64,000 nt of DNA, taken from contig NZ_CALHDW010000012.1 of assembly GCF_938023125.1 (NCBI RefSeq), forward strand, positions 33,512-97,511, written 5' to 3'. The position numbers were made by a program, and so were the translations under genes. Positions 25,201-33,752 of the stretch are shown here, piece after piece. Numbering within the stretch: position 1 is the first letter of the stretch; the number at the start of each line of letters is the position of its first letter. The notes under the pieces were generated by a model that was not told the DNA's origin, did not search any database, and was given only the letters and a program-made list of their open reading frames with translations. This stretch comes from an uncultured Porphyromonas sp. Lineage in GTDB: Bacteria > Bacteroidota > Bacteroidia > Bacteroidales > Porphyromonadaceae.

Positions 25201-25929
25201 GTTCTACGAGATAAGGGAACGAATGGAGAGCGCGAAATGGCGTATGCCCTTCACCTTGCAGGGTTCGATGTAAAAGACGTACACCTTACGGACCTTACCT
25301 CAGGACGCGAGACCTTAGAGGATGTACGGATGCTTGTTTTCTGTGGTGGATTCTCTAATAGTGACGTGCTCGGCTCCGCTAAGGGATGGGCTGCAGGTAT
25401 CTTGTACAATGAACGAGCAAAGGAGGCTATCGATGCTTTCTATGCTCGCCCCGATACCCTCAGTTTGGGTGTGTGCAATGGCTGTCAACTAATGGCCGAG
25501 CTCGGTCTTCTCTATGCCGATAAAAAGCCCCGCCACAAAATGTTGCACAACGAGTCGCACAAGTTTGAGAGCTGCTTTGTTGGGCTAACCATTCCCAAAA
25601 ACAATTCGATAATGATGGGTTCACTAGCCGGTACCACCCTTGGAGTATGGTGCGCCCATGGCGAAGGTCGTTTTGCCTTTGATGCTCCTATCGATCAGTA
25701 CAATATCGTTGCTCAATACGACTATAAGACCTATCCAGGTAACCCTAATGGCTCTCCGGAGGGTGTTGCTGCCATTTGCAGTGATGATGGTCGTCACCTA
25801 GCTATCATGCCACACCCAGAGCGATCTGTATTCCCCTGGCAGTGTGGGTTCTATCCTGATACCTCGCACGAAGTAACCCCATGGATGGAAGCTTTTGCCA
25901 ATGCTTTTGCTTGGTTAAAAGAGCATTAA
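22243..25929 (+). CDS. purL: phosphoribosylformylglycinamidine synthase, long form
   Basis: Fourth step of purine synthesis: ATP- and glutamine-dependent conversion of FGAR to FGAM. The 1228 aa chain is the single-polypeptide form. The N-terminal part has the conserved [14 protein letters not shown], and the two AIRS-like ATP domains include [28 protein letters not shown] (broken here at NFPTTV). The C-terminal class I glutaminase has the nucleophile in GVCNGCQL and the H-P-E of MPHPERS. It is first of a purL-dprA-glycosyltransferase run with gaps of 21 and 10 nt. No PurS/PurQ needed. Confidence 0.97.
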   Translation: [1228 protein letters not shown]

Positions 25930-25950
25930 TATCTAGCTTTTAGGAAGCTG

Positions 25951-27057
25951 ATGGACAAGGCAGCTTATCTTTTAGCTCTAAGTAGAATAGAGGGTGTAGG
26001 AGCTATTACTCTTCGTCGTATCTTAGAGGCTGTAGATGATGTCTGCGATATTTTTTCCAATCCCGCTATTTTAGAAGGTGTGGCACCTGCGCTTTATAGG
26101 CGTGTGGTGTCGCACCTTTCTCTTCCTGAGTTACTCGAGAGTGCCGAACGAGAGATCAAAGAGGCCCGGAGAAAGCATATCTATACATTTGGATTAGGGG
26201 ATACGGACTATCCTCAGTTACTTGCAGAGTGTGCAGATCCACCTCCCGCCTTCTTTTATATTGGCAATAGAGAGGCTTTACATTCTCCTCATTGTATTAG
26301 TGTAGTGGGTACAAGGCGTGCGTCTCGCTATGGCTTAAAAGCGGTAGAAGTACTACTCGAAGATTTGGCAAATAAGGTCCCCGATCTTGTGGTGATTAGT
26401 GGATTGGCATTTGGCATCGATGTAAAGGCACACAAAGTAGCCCTCGACTTAGGAATCCCCACTATCGGCGTCTTAGCTCACGGTTTAGATCGGATTTACC
26501 CTGCAGCACACCGCAATATTGCTATTGAGATGCTCAAAAATGGGGGATTACTCAGCGAGTACTCCTGGGGAAGTAAAGTGGAACGTCACCATTTTGTAGG
26601 CCGCAATCGTATCGTAGCAGGCCTCTCTCATGCCACCCTTGTGGTAGAGAGTGCAGCTCGTGGGGGATCTCTTCTCACTGCGGCCATGGCTTCGGGCTAT
26701 GGTCGGGAGGTATTTGCCGTTCCGGGGCGTATTACTGATTCTACCTCTGTAGGGTGCAATCGCATCATAGCATCTATGCAGGCCGTCCCTGCCGTTAATG
26801 CTGATAGTATTATATCTGTGCTGGGATGGGGGAAGCCTAATGGAGAAGAGGAGGAGACCATTCCCTCTCTTTTTGCCCCTCAAGATCTCCCTGATGATCC
26901 TGTATTGCACCTCATTTTGGAGGAGGAAACGATACACTTTAATGATCTTCTTGTACGCTTGGGGCTATCAGCTGCTGAGCTATCTAATAAGCTGTTCACG
27001 CTCGAGTTTGACGGCTATATTAAGCCTCTTCCCGGGGGGCTTTACTGCAAATCATAA
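25951..27057 (+). CDS. dprA: DprA/Smf DNA-processing protein
   Basis: Loads RecA on incoming single-stranded DNA during natural transformation. An N-terminal HhH/SAM-like segment with RIEGVGAITLRR precedes the Rossmann-like domain (about 110-300). That domain carries SVVGTRRAS, VISGLAFGID, GLDRIYPAAH and RGGSLLTAAMASGYGREVFAVPG. A C-terminal winged-helix (DML1-like) domain covers about 310-368. Complete, which suggests competence is retained. It sits 21 nt after purL. Confidence 0.95.
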   Translation: MDKAAYLLALSRIEGVGAITLRRILEAVDDVCDIFSNPAILEGVAPALYRRVVSHLSLPELLESAEREIKEARRKHIYTFGLGDTDYPQLLAECADPPPAFFYIGNREALHSPHCISVVGTRRASRYGLKAVEVLLEDLANKVPDLVVISGLAFGIDVKAHKVALDLGIPTIGVLAHGLDRIYPAAHRNIAIEMLKNGGLLSEYSWGSKVERHHFVGRNRIVAGLSHATLVVESAARGGSLLTAAMASGYGREVFAVPGRITDSTSVGCNRIIASMQAVPAVNADSIISVLGWGKPNGEEEETIPSLFAPQDLPDDPVLHLILEEETIHFNDLLVRLGLSAAELSNKLFTLEFDGYIKPLPGGLYCKS

Positions 27058-27067
27058 TTGCAATACC

Positions 27068-28225
27068 ATGGAAAGACATTTACACATAGTATCTTTTGAT
27101 GTTCCCTATCCTGCAGATTATGGCGGGGTAATAGATGTTTACTATAAAGTAAAAGCCCTTGCCAAGCAAGGTATAGACGTTATACTGCATTGCTATCAGT
27201 ATGGCAGACCTCAGCAAAAGGAGCTAGAGGATTTGTGCGAAAAGGTTTACTACTATCCTCGTCTGAGAGGGATATTCTCGGCCTTGTCGCATGAGCCTTA
27301 TATCGTTTATAGCCGTCGTTCCCAGCTTCTTCTCTCCCATCTTTTAGAAGACGATGCTCCTATTCTCTTTGAAGGGTTGCATACATGTCACTTTTTATCT
27401 CACCCGGCTCTTCGCAATCGCCTTCGCATAGTCCGTGCTTGCAATATAGAGCATGAGTACTACCACTATCTGGCAAAGGGCACTCGAAATCTATTCAAGA
27501 AGTTCTATTTCGCCCTTGAGAGTCTTCGCTTACATTCCTTTGAGAAGAACCTCCGTTATGCACATCATATCCTAGCAATTACCCCCCGAGAGCGAGATTA
27601 TTTTGCACACAACTATCCAGAGGTAGAGGTGCAATGGGTGTCGGGCTTTCATGGTGATCAAGAGGTGAAGAGCCTACCGGGGAGTGGAAATTACTTCTTA
27701 TTTCATGGACAACTCTCTGTCCTCGAGAATGAACTTACGGCCAAGAGATTGATTCGCCTAGCTTCTCAACTTCCTCTTCCTCTCGTAGTAGCAGGACGAA
27801 ATCCACCTCCCAGCCTCCAAAAATGCGTACAGAAAAGCGAAAACGTCCGCCTAGAGGCCAACGTATCAGGCGAACGAATGGAGCGTCTCATAGAGCAGGC
27901 TTCTGCACATATCTTGGTCACAAATCAGCCAACAGGGCTTAAACTAAAGCTCCTCAATGCCCTTTATGCCGGTCGGTACATCATAGCAAATGAAGAGATG
28001 GTCTACGGGACAGGGCTAGAGGAGAGCGTCTACCGAGTAAAGAGTGATGAGGACATTCTACACGAAGCTTGTGCCATTGCATCTCGTGAGTTTACCCTAG
28101 AAGAGCAAGAGCATAGGGCAAAACTCTTATCTCCTCGTTACGACGATTGCTACAATGCCCAAATGATCCTTGATATCCTCTCAGGCTCTAAAGCTGCGGG
28201 AGAAGCCTCCAAAAGAGATGTGTAG
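27068..28225 (+). CDS. glycosyltransferase, GT4/group 1-like
   Basis: Predicted cytoplasmic or membrane-associated sugar transferase (385 aa). The N-terminal half starts H-I-V-S-F-D-V-P-Y-P-A-D-Y-G-G, the typical donor/acceptor Rossmann start, and includes the RACNIEHEYY segment. The C-terminal half contains FHGQLSV, VVAGRNPP and P-T-G-L-K-L-K-L-L-N-A, matching the GT-B nucleotide-sugar site. The frame extends upstream to 26798 inside dprA, but ATG 27068, 10 nt after the dprA stop, is the natural start. Substrates unknown. Probably last gene of the purL run. Confidence 0.8.
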   Translation: MERHLHIVSFDVPYPADYGGVIDVYYKVKALAKQGIDVILHCYQYGRPQQKELEDLCEKVYYYPRLRGIFSALSHEPYIVYSRRSQLLLSHLLEDDAPILFEGLHTCHFLSHPALRNRLRIVRACNIEHEYYHYLAKGTRNLFKKFYFALESLRLHSFEKNLRYAHHILAITPRERDYFAHNYPEVEVQWVSGFHGDQEVKSLPGSGNYFLFHGQLSVLENELTAKRLIRLASQLPLPLVVAGRNPPPSLQKCVQKSENVRLEANVSGERMERLIEQASAHILVTNQPTGLKLKLLNALYAGRYIIANEEMVYGTGLEESVYRVKSDEDILHEACAIASREFTLEEQEHRAKLLSPRYDDCYNAQMILDILSGSKAAGEASKRDV

Positions 28226-28557
28226 ACCTCCAAAAGCAAATGGCGTTTGTGCATGCAAGCAAACAATCGGTGCAGCTATTCCCCTTTCGCTATTCCACCT
28301 GGTAAGTTGTACTTTGTCTGATTATCGAAGAAAGCTATTCTCCCTATGTTGTTACACACCTAAAGTGCAATATAGTAAGGGAGTTACGCTTTTTCTTGAT
28401 TGTTGATAACTTGCCGTTTCATAAAATCCATGTTTTATATCTCTTTAATATATAGGCATTTATATGCTTTCTTCTTAGTGGTCTATAAGTGCTTACGCAA
28501 GGTGCTGATTCTATAGGTAGTTAGCTATATCATTAGCCTATTTGTGAAAAATCTTGG
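28226..28557 (+). other. AT-rich intergenic region upstream of dnaA with one DnaA-box-like site
   Basis: No ORF I believe. An imperfect hairpin GTTTG/CAAAC surrounds a TGCATGCA palindrome near 28247-28266. A DnaA-box-like TGTTGATAA (8/9 of TGTGGATAA) lies at 28401-28409. An AT-rich stretch at about 28410-28470 includes GCATTTATATGC. The set is suggestive of DnaA autoregulation. It is too poor in DnaA boxes for a canonical replication origin. Confidence 0.4.
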
Positions 28558-28589
28558 TTTGCTTAGCCCGAAAATAAGCACTAGTTTTG
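28558..28589 (+). promoter_or_regulatory. promoter of dnaA
   Basis: TTTG at 28558-28561, a 20-nt spacer, and TAGTTTTG at 28582-28589. It predicts a leader of about 245 nt. An 8-bp inverted repeat, GAACTAGA 28600-28607 and TCTAGTTC 28622-28629, begins right at the expected transcription start, either an operator or a 5' hairpin. Confidence 0.7.
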
Positions 28590-28680
28590 CGATGTGATTG
28601 AACTAGAGATCACTTGAAATTTCTAGTTCGTCAGAGTAAAATAGAGGGGTAGGTTATACTATCTCGGAAGACCAAATTAC

Positions 28681-28796
28681 ACCTTCGACTTAATAGGAAG
28701 GAGAGGTCGATTGCACTACGCTTTACTCCTATTATTAGGAAGTTTTGAGCGAGTGATCCTCTCTCCTTAGGGGGAGCCTCTCCTCTTTGCGAAGGT
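28681..28796 (+). promoter_or_regulatory. candidate structured RNA element in the dnaA leader
   Basis: A long-range perfect stem, ACCTTCG 28681-28687 with CGAAGGT 28790-28796, closes the element. Inside, TAATAGGA 28691-28698 pairs with TCCTATTA 28727-28734. GGAGAGG 28700-28706 can pair either with CCTCTCC 28777-28783 or with part of CCTCTCTCC 28758-28766. The alternatives are mutually exclusive, which resembles a switch. Seen by eye only. Confidence 0.5.
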
Positions 28797-28844
28797 ATAA
28801 TAAGGATGTAAAGTAAGAATATATAGAACGCCTAAAGAGAGAAT

Positions 28845-30260
28845 ATGGAACAAAATGTGAATAGCATATGGCAAGAGTGTCTCGTACACTTGAGTGCTCA
28901 TATTCCCTCCGAGCAGTTTAATACTTGGTTTCATCCCATAGAGCCCGTGCGCTTAGAGGGGAATAATACCATCGTGGTAAAGGTACCTAGTGCCTTTTTC
29001 TGCGAATTTATTGAGCAGAATTTTAAGCCCCAAATGGAGCAAGCCTTGCGGTCTGTACTTGGCGAACATGCTCGACTAAGATACCATGCAATGGTAGATA
29101 GCACCTCCAATAACGCAACAGAAGGGTGCCTAGTTACTTCGATGTCCGAAGTCTCTCTATCAACCTCTCCGGCAAGTATTCCTCAAAGTATTTCAGTCCC
29201 TCACAGCGATGCAGGAGCTACTACCCCTCCCCAGTGGGACACAAAGTTGCTCCCTCCTTTTACGTTCGATTCGTTTATTCGTGGAGAGTCTAATGATGTA
29301 GCTCTTTCCCTGGCTCGTCGTATCTCTGTAGAGCCGGGAGATGCTATGATGAACCCCTTCTTTATTTACGGCCCCCCAGGAGTAGGGAAGACGCATATGA
29401 TGAATGCCATGGGATGGGAGATACTCCGTCAGCATCCGGAGATGCGTGTACTCTACGTCACTACGTTACAGTTTGTACAGCAATTTACAGCAGCAAGTAA
29501 AAATAAGAAGGTACCCGACTTCATCAAGTACTATCAGCAGATAGACGTATTACTCCTTGATGATATACAAGAATTGGAGGGGAAAGAGCGTTCGCAGCAG
29601 GCTTTCTTTGAGATTTTCAATCACCTATACTCCCTTGGGAAGCAGATTGTACTCACGTCAGATCGCTCTGTAAGTGATTTTAATGCCCTGAGTGAGCGTA
29701 TTGTCTCTCGTATGGCAGGATCTCTTACGGCGCAGATCAAACGCCCGGACCTATGCCTCCGTCGTGAAATTCTCAATAAACTCGCAAGCCAAGGAGGTGT
29801 TGTCCTTACCGAGGAGGTGAGTGACTTCATTGTCAAGAATGCTTCCCACAGTGTACGAGAGATCGATGGAGTACTCTCTAGTATCTTCTTGAGTGCCTCT
29901 GTTACAGGTAGCCCCATAGACCTACCATTTAGTCGGGAGATTCTATCTCGTACAATTCGCTTAGAGGAGAGAGAGGTAACGCTAGAGAATATACAAAGAC
30001 TTGTGTGTGAGAACTTCCACATCCCGGCACATCAAGTAAAGGGGAAAAGCCGCCGCCAAGATATTGTTATGGCTCGCCACGTCATCATGTTTTTGGCTAA
30101 TAAGCACACCAAAGAGTCCCTCTCCAGCATCGGTCATTACCTAGGGGGGAGGAGTCATGCTACCGTCATCCATGGCTGTAATTCAACCCGTGATGCTATA
30201 TCTATAGATCATGATTTTGCTACAACCATCACCACACTTGAGCAGCAATTGCAGTGCTAG
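28845..30260 (+). CDS. dnaA: chromosomal replication initiator DnaA
   Basis: Binds DnaA boxes and opens the origin. Domain I (about 1-85) has the SEQFNTWF segment. A Ser/Thr/Pro-rich linker covers about 85-130. The AAA+ domain has Walker A GPPGVGKT at 166-173 and Walker B LLLDDIQ. The C-terminal DNA-binding domain carries the signature MARHVIMFLANK and GGRSHATVIHGCN. The length (471 aa) is normal. Neither dnaN nor gyrB adjoins it. Genes on the left read towards it and those on the right read back towards it, unlike a typical origin. The stop is 1 nt from the converging wbqC-like gene, with no terminator between them. Confidence 0.97.
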   Translation: MEQNVNSIWQECLVHLSAHIPSEQFNTWFHPIEPVRLEGNNTIVVKVPSAFFCEFIEQNFKPQMEQALRSVLGEHARLRYHAMVDSTSNNATEGCLVTSMSEVSLSTSPASIPQSISVPHSDAGATTPPQWDTKLLPPFTFDSFIRGESNDVALSLARRISVEPGDAMMNPFFIYGPPGVGKTHMMNAMGWEILRQHPEMRVLYVTTLQFVQQFTAASKNKKVPDFIKYYQQIDVLLLDDIQELEGKERSQQAFFEIFNHLYSLGKQIVLTSDRSVSDFNALSERIVSRMAGSLTAQIKRPDLCLRREILNKLASQGGVVLTEEVSDFIVKNASHSVREIDGVLSSIFLSASVTGSPIDLPFSREILSRTIRLEEREVTLENIQRLVCENFHIPAHQVKGKSRRQDIVMARHVIMFLANKHTKESLSSIGHYLGGRSHATVIHGCNSTRDAISIDHDFATTITTLEQQLQC

Positions 30261-30261
30261 C

Positions 30262-30897
30262 TCATTGGATAGATGGGAAGAGAATGATTGATTTTTTGAG
30301 TAGAATAGGGGCTAGAGGCCCTTCATTGAAAAGGAGATCGTAAACGCTCAGATTGGGCGTAAAGTCTATACCATTCTCCCCTTTGAATACTTGGTAGTAG
30401 GGGACATTAGCATCGAAAGAGGGATCGAAAGCAGGCTTTTTAGGACGGATAGAGAGCCTAAAATCCTCGGGAGATGAGGCTTGATACGTATCAGTTTCCG
30501 TGATTGAGATATCCAAGTGCATTAACCCTGCAATAAGCTCTATTAACTCCAAATTAAAGTCGTACAAGAAGGTATATTGCTTATGGTAGAATGGCTCAAT
30601 ATCGGGCGCATAATACTCGTAAAAAGGGGCCATTCCATAGCAGCTTTTTAGCGTTTGCCAGTGTCTTGCTCGCCAGTTGTTGTGCTCCGAGATGCGCACC
30701 TCTCGGATGGGGCATTGCTCAGAGGCGCCTTGCTCTACCGGAATAGTCAGCTCTTGTACGCCATCGGCTGCTAGTATGCGACATCTATTGCGATAGGTCT
30801 GCTTAATATAATGCTCACAAGCCTCGAGAAGGACTCTACCGGAGGCTAGTTTTGCGAAGTATTGTATGGGAGGAGCGTAGGCTGTAGATAATATCAT
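30262..30897 (-). CDS. WbqC-like family protein
   Basis: A 211 aa protein of the WbqC family, named after a gene in an O-antigen cluster, biochemical function unclear. Features: L-S-T-A-Y-A-P-P-I-Q-Y-F at the start, the N-R-C-R-I strand, NNWRARHWQTLKSCYG, and PYYQVF near the end. It is last of dapB-lepB-lepB paralogue-wbqC, an order I associate with Bacteroidales. It overlaps the preceding gene by 4 nt (ATGA-type coupling). Confidence 0.78.
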   Translation of the reverse strand: MILSTAYAPPIQYFAKLASGRVLLEACEHYIKQTYRNRCRILAADGVQELTIPVEQGASEQCPIREVRISEHNNWRARHWQTLKSCYGMAPFYEYYAPDIEPFYHKQYTFLYDFNLELIELIAGLMHLDISITETDTYQASSPEDFRLSIRPKKPAFDPSFDANVPYYQVFKGENGIDFTPNLSVYDLLFNEGPLAPILLKKSIILFPSIQ

Positions 30898-31412
30898 AGG
30901 GCTTGTATGCCAAACAACCGATTGCGAGCTATTGGGCCATAGTGGCGAGAGTCCCTATTATTATGGCGAGAGTAGGTTAGTAACCAGAACTCATTAGACC
31001 GAAGTACCAAACGATAGTGGCCAGGATCTGCCGCCTGGTAGGTTAGTGAAGAGGGGCGTTTTTGAGCGCTGTCGGGGAACCACGATTTGCCATTGACATA
31101 GATAGCACCTGCATACGATTCGATAGTATCACCAGGTAGCCCTGCAACCAATAAAGGCAAGCGACGGGTATCAGCCCTCTTACCTTTGTTTTCGAAGGTT
31201 GCAAGCACAAGGTCTCCCCGTTTGGGAGAGCCTATTCGTACCATCAGAAGGTAACGTCCGGCATATTTCCCAAAAGTCTCACTCTCTTTGGGCACATGGT
31301 ATACAAAGCCTACCCAGAGGCGCAACAAGACCACCAAGATGATAAAAAAGAGCGGGAGGGCATAGTATTTCCATGCCAGACGCTTCCTCTTCATAGACTC
31401 TTGGGATGCCAT
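30894..31412 (-). CDS. signal peptidase I paralogue lacking the catalytic lysine
   Basis: A 172 aa S26-like protein with one membrane helix (about 17-37). The S26 boxes are recognisable: P-K-E-S-E with Ser44 at the nucleophile position, KRGDLVLA, AGLPGDTIESYAGAIYVNGK (box D) and RHNNRDSRHYG (box E). In box D the general-base Lys of active enzymes (K219 in the neighbouring protein) is replaced by Leu87. The expected S-x-S-M context is also gone. It is therefore probably inactive and may act as partner or regulator of LepB, 24 nt upstream. Confidence 0.72.
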   Translation of the reverse strand: MASQESMKRKRLAWKYYALPLFFIILVVLLRLWVGFVYHVPKESETFGKYAGRYLLMVRIGSPKRGDLVLATFENKGKRADTRRLPLLVAGLPGDTIESYAGAIYVNGKSWFPDSAQKRPSSLTYQAADPGHYRLVLRSNEFWLLTYSRHNNRDSRHYGPIARNRLFGIQAL

Positions 31413-31436
31413 CTTACCGAATAGGGAAGGTGATTA

Positions 31437-32846
31437 CTACCACTTAGTCACTTTACGGAACATACGACGCCAGCGGATCTTGCCGGAGAATAGCCCTTTG
31501 TCTTTGTCCAAAGAGAGCCAAAGAAGAACCGGTTTACCTACAATATGATCTTCGGGTACGAATCCCCAGTAGCGGCTATCGGCAGAATTGTGGCGGTTAT
31601 CTCCCATCATGAAATAGTAGTCCATGGCAAAAGTATATGTATCCTTAGCCTCTCCATCAATCTTGATAATGCCATTACTATCTACAGCCACGGAGTGTCT
31701 TTCGTATGCCTCTATGCAGCGTCTGTAGAGCGATATATTAGTAGGAGACAGCTTGATGGTCATTCCCTTCTTGGGGATGAGTATAGGGCCATAGTTATCT
31801 CGGCTCCATCCCAAGTGGGCATCTACGGGATAGGTAAACCCTTCGCTATCGGGTTCTACCACTATTTTGAGCACTCTAGGATCGCTTTGTAGCTTTTGTA
31901 GCATCTCTTCGGTGAGAGGGAAGTGATAGAAAGAGCTCTTCCCCCCCTCTAAGGCTAGGTCAAACCCCATACCGGATAGAGACGTAGAAGTTTCGGGAGA
32001 TAGCTGGATATAGCCACGGTCACTCTCGCTAATGCCCAACGTTTCAAAGTCGCGTTCCGATAGGCCTTCAGACTTTGCTTGCACATAATAATTGAGCTGC
32101 ATATACTTGGGGCGAGCTTGTTTTTCTCCATTAATATAGAGATCGTTGTTGCGGATTTGGAGGGTCTCTCCCGGCATTCCTACACAACGTTTTACGTAGT
32201 GGTCGCGACGATCTACGGGGCGATACACTACTTCTCCAAATTCAGCCGTATTTCTCCATACGGCATCACGCCCATAGAGAGCTATAAGGGTATAGTAATC
32301 GGGGTTGGGAACCTTTACTGCTACAGTATCTCCGGCGGGGAAATTAAAAACGACTAGGTCTTCGCGCTCTACATGACCTCGCCCGGGAAGGCGACGATAT
32401 TTGAGTGTAGGTGTCTCACTATAGCTCTTACCTCCCAAAAATGTATTGTGAACCAGAGGAATGGCCAGAGGAGTATTCGGGAGCCTTGGGCCGTAGCTCA
32501 GTTTATCAACATAGAGATAATCCCCTACGAGCAAGGTCTTCTCAAGAGAAGAAGAGGGGATAGCAAAGTTTTGGAAGAAGTAGATATTGAGCAATGCCAC
32601 CCCAATAACACAGCAAATGATATCGCAGATCCATGCGCAAATATTACGCAATAGATTGTTTTGGATGGAGGTGTACCAATTCCATTTGATCTTGTGGAAG
32701 AAGTAATAATCTATGATTAGGGGAAGGAAAATCAACCATAGCCAACCTGCCCAAATGGCAAATATGATAAAAAGAAGAGATACAATAACTCCTACAATAT
32801 TGTGTCGGGTTAATAGCTTTTTCTTCTGGGTGCTATTGTGTTGCAT
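31437..32846 (-). CDS. lepB: signal peptidase I
   Basis: Removes signal peptides at the periplasmic face of the inner membrane. N-terminal helices lie at about 15-50 and 68-90. Box B is [10 protein letters not shown] with nucleophile Ser100; the catalytic Lys219 is in [10 protein letters not shown]; box E is [15 protein letters not shown]. At 469 aa it is longer than the E. coli enzyme because of a large insertion between boxes D and E, usual for Bacteroidetes. It follows dapB by 42 nt and precedes a catalytically incomplete paralogue. Confidence 0.95.
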   Translation of the reverse strand: MQHNSTQKKKLLTRHNIVGVIVSLLFIIFAIWAGWLWLIFLPLIIDYYFFHKIKWNWYTSIQNNLLRNICAWICDIICCVIGVALLNIYFFQNFAIPSSSLEKTLLVGDYLYVDKLSYGPRLPNTPLAIPLVHNTFLGGKSYSETPTLKYRRLPGRGHVEREDLVVFNFPAGDTVAVKVPNPDYYTLIALYGRDAVWRNTAEFGEVVYRPVDRRDHYVKRCVGMPGETLQIRNNDLYINGEKQARPKYMQLNYYVQAKSEGLSERDFETLGISESDRGYIQLSPETSTSLSGMGFDLALEGGKSSFYHFPLTEEMLQKLQSDPRVLKIVVEPDSEGFTYPVDAHLGWSRDNYGPILIPKKGMTIKLSPTNISLYRRCIEAYERHSVAVDSNGIIKIDGEAKDTYTFAMDYYFMMGDNRHNSADSRYWGFVPEDHIVGKPVLLWLSLDKDKGLFSGKIRWRRMFRKVTKW

Positions 32847-32888
32847 ATATACTTTATATTAGGTTCTTCGTTATTTGATTAGGAGGAT

Positions 32889-33614
32889 TTATTCTGTAAA
32901 TCCAAGCATCATACTCATTGAGAGTACTCCGTGGTGAGTCGCAGCATATTCGGCTGCGAGTACCGCTCCAAGGGCAAAGCCCTCTCTTCCGAACGCCTCG
33001 TGGGTAAGTGTGAGTTCGTCAACCGGAGAATGCCACTTGATACTGTGAATACCGGGGACCTCTCCTATTCGCTTGGCTTCTATAGGGAGAGTGTGAGGAG
33101 CAGAATCCGGGGCAAGGGTCCATCCCTCCAGACTAGGGGACTCTTTTATTATATCTTCGGCCAAAGTAATAGCCGTGCCACTGGGGGCATCTAGCTTGTG
33201 TATATGGTGTGTTTCCTCTAGAGAGACGCTGTATTCGGGCGCCTTCTGCATGATTCTGGCAAGGCGTCTATTGAGTTCAAAAAGGATATTTACCCCTAAA
33301 CTAAAATTGCTAGCATAGAAAAAGGTGCCGCTCTTGGAGGTCAAGATGTCGTTTTGTAGCTTCTGTATATCATCGCGCCAGCCTGTTGTGCCCGATACTA
33401 CCGGCAACCCTTTGTTGATCCCATGTAGGCAGTTTTTATAGGCAGTCTGAGGAGTTGTAAACTCGATACAGACATCAGCGGATGGCAATTGCTCTTGATC
33501 GGTAAAGCATTCGCCATCAGCATCGAAGATTCCGGTAATACGATGTCCTCTCCGTAAAGCCTCTTTTTCGATGGCTTTCCCCATGCGTCCATAGCCTACT
33601 AATAGTATATCCAT
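32889..33614 (-). CDS. dapB: 4-hydroxy-tetrahydrodipicolinate reductase
   Basis: NAD(P)H-dependent step of the diaminopimelate/lysine pathway, supplying peptidoglycan. The N-terminal Rossmann motif is VGYGRMGKAIE. Then come VVSGTTGW and the active-site signature EETHHIHKLDAPSGTA. The length (241 aa) is normal. It is first gene of the dapB-lepB-paralogue-wbqC unit. A CAAAAGTA (minus-strand TACTTTTG) promoter box lies about 50 nt upstream. Confidence 0.96.
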   Translation of the reverse strand: MDILLVGYGRMGKAIEKEALRRGHRITGIFDADGECFTDQEQLPSADVCIEFTTPQTAYKNCLHGINKGLPVVSGTTGWRDDIQKLQNDILTSKSGTFFYASNFSLGVNILFELNRRLARIMQKAPEYSVSLEETHHIHKLDAPSGTAITLAEDIIKESPSLEGWTLAPDSAPHTLPIEAKRIGEVPGIHSIKWHSPVDELTLTHEAFGREGFALGAVLAAEYAATHHGVLSMSMMLGFTE

Positions 33615-33664
33615 TGAGTCTTAATATATCTGAGGTGAGTAGAGTTTCATTCTTAATCCACCCT

Positions 33665-33672
33665 CAAAAGTA
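33665..33672 (-). promoter_or_regulatory. -7 box of the dapB-lepB operon
   Basis: TACTTTTG on the minus strand, 51 nt before dapB. No clear -33 element. Confidence 0.55.
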
Positions 33673-33752
33673 CGAATAACTAGTAGAACATAGGGCATTG
33701 TGGCCGGAGCAGAGGTGGAGAAGTGTATATATCAAGGGGGACCAACGAGGAT

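Noticed and set aside
28170..28406. 78-codon open frame after the glycosyltransferase
   Set aside because: It overlaps the end of the glycosyltransferase in another frame and has an arbitrary Cys/Leu-rich composition.
28226..28844. Canonical oriC
   Set aside because: Only one near-match DnaA box, and gene orientation is opposite to that expected. Left as a question for GC skew.
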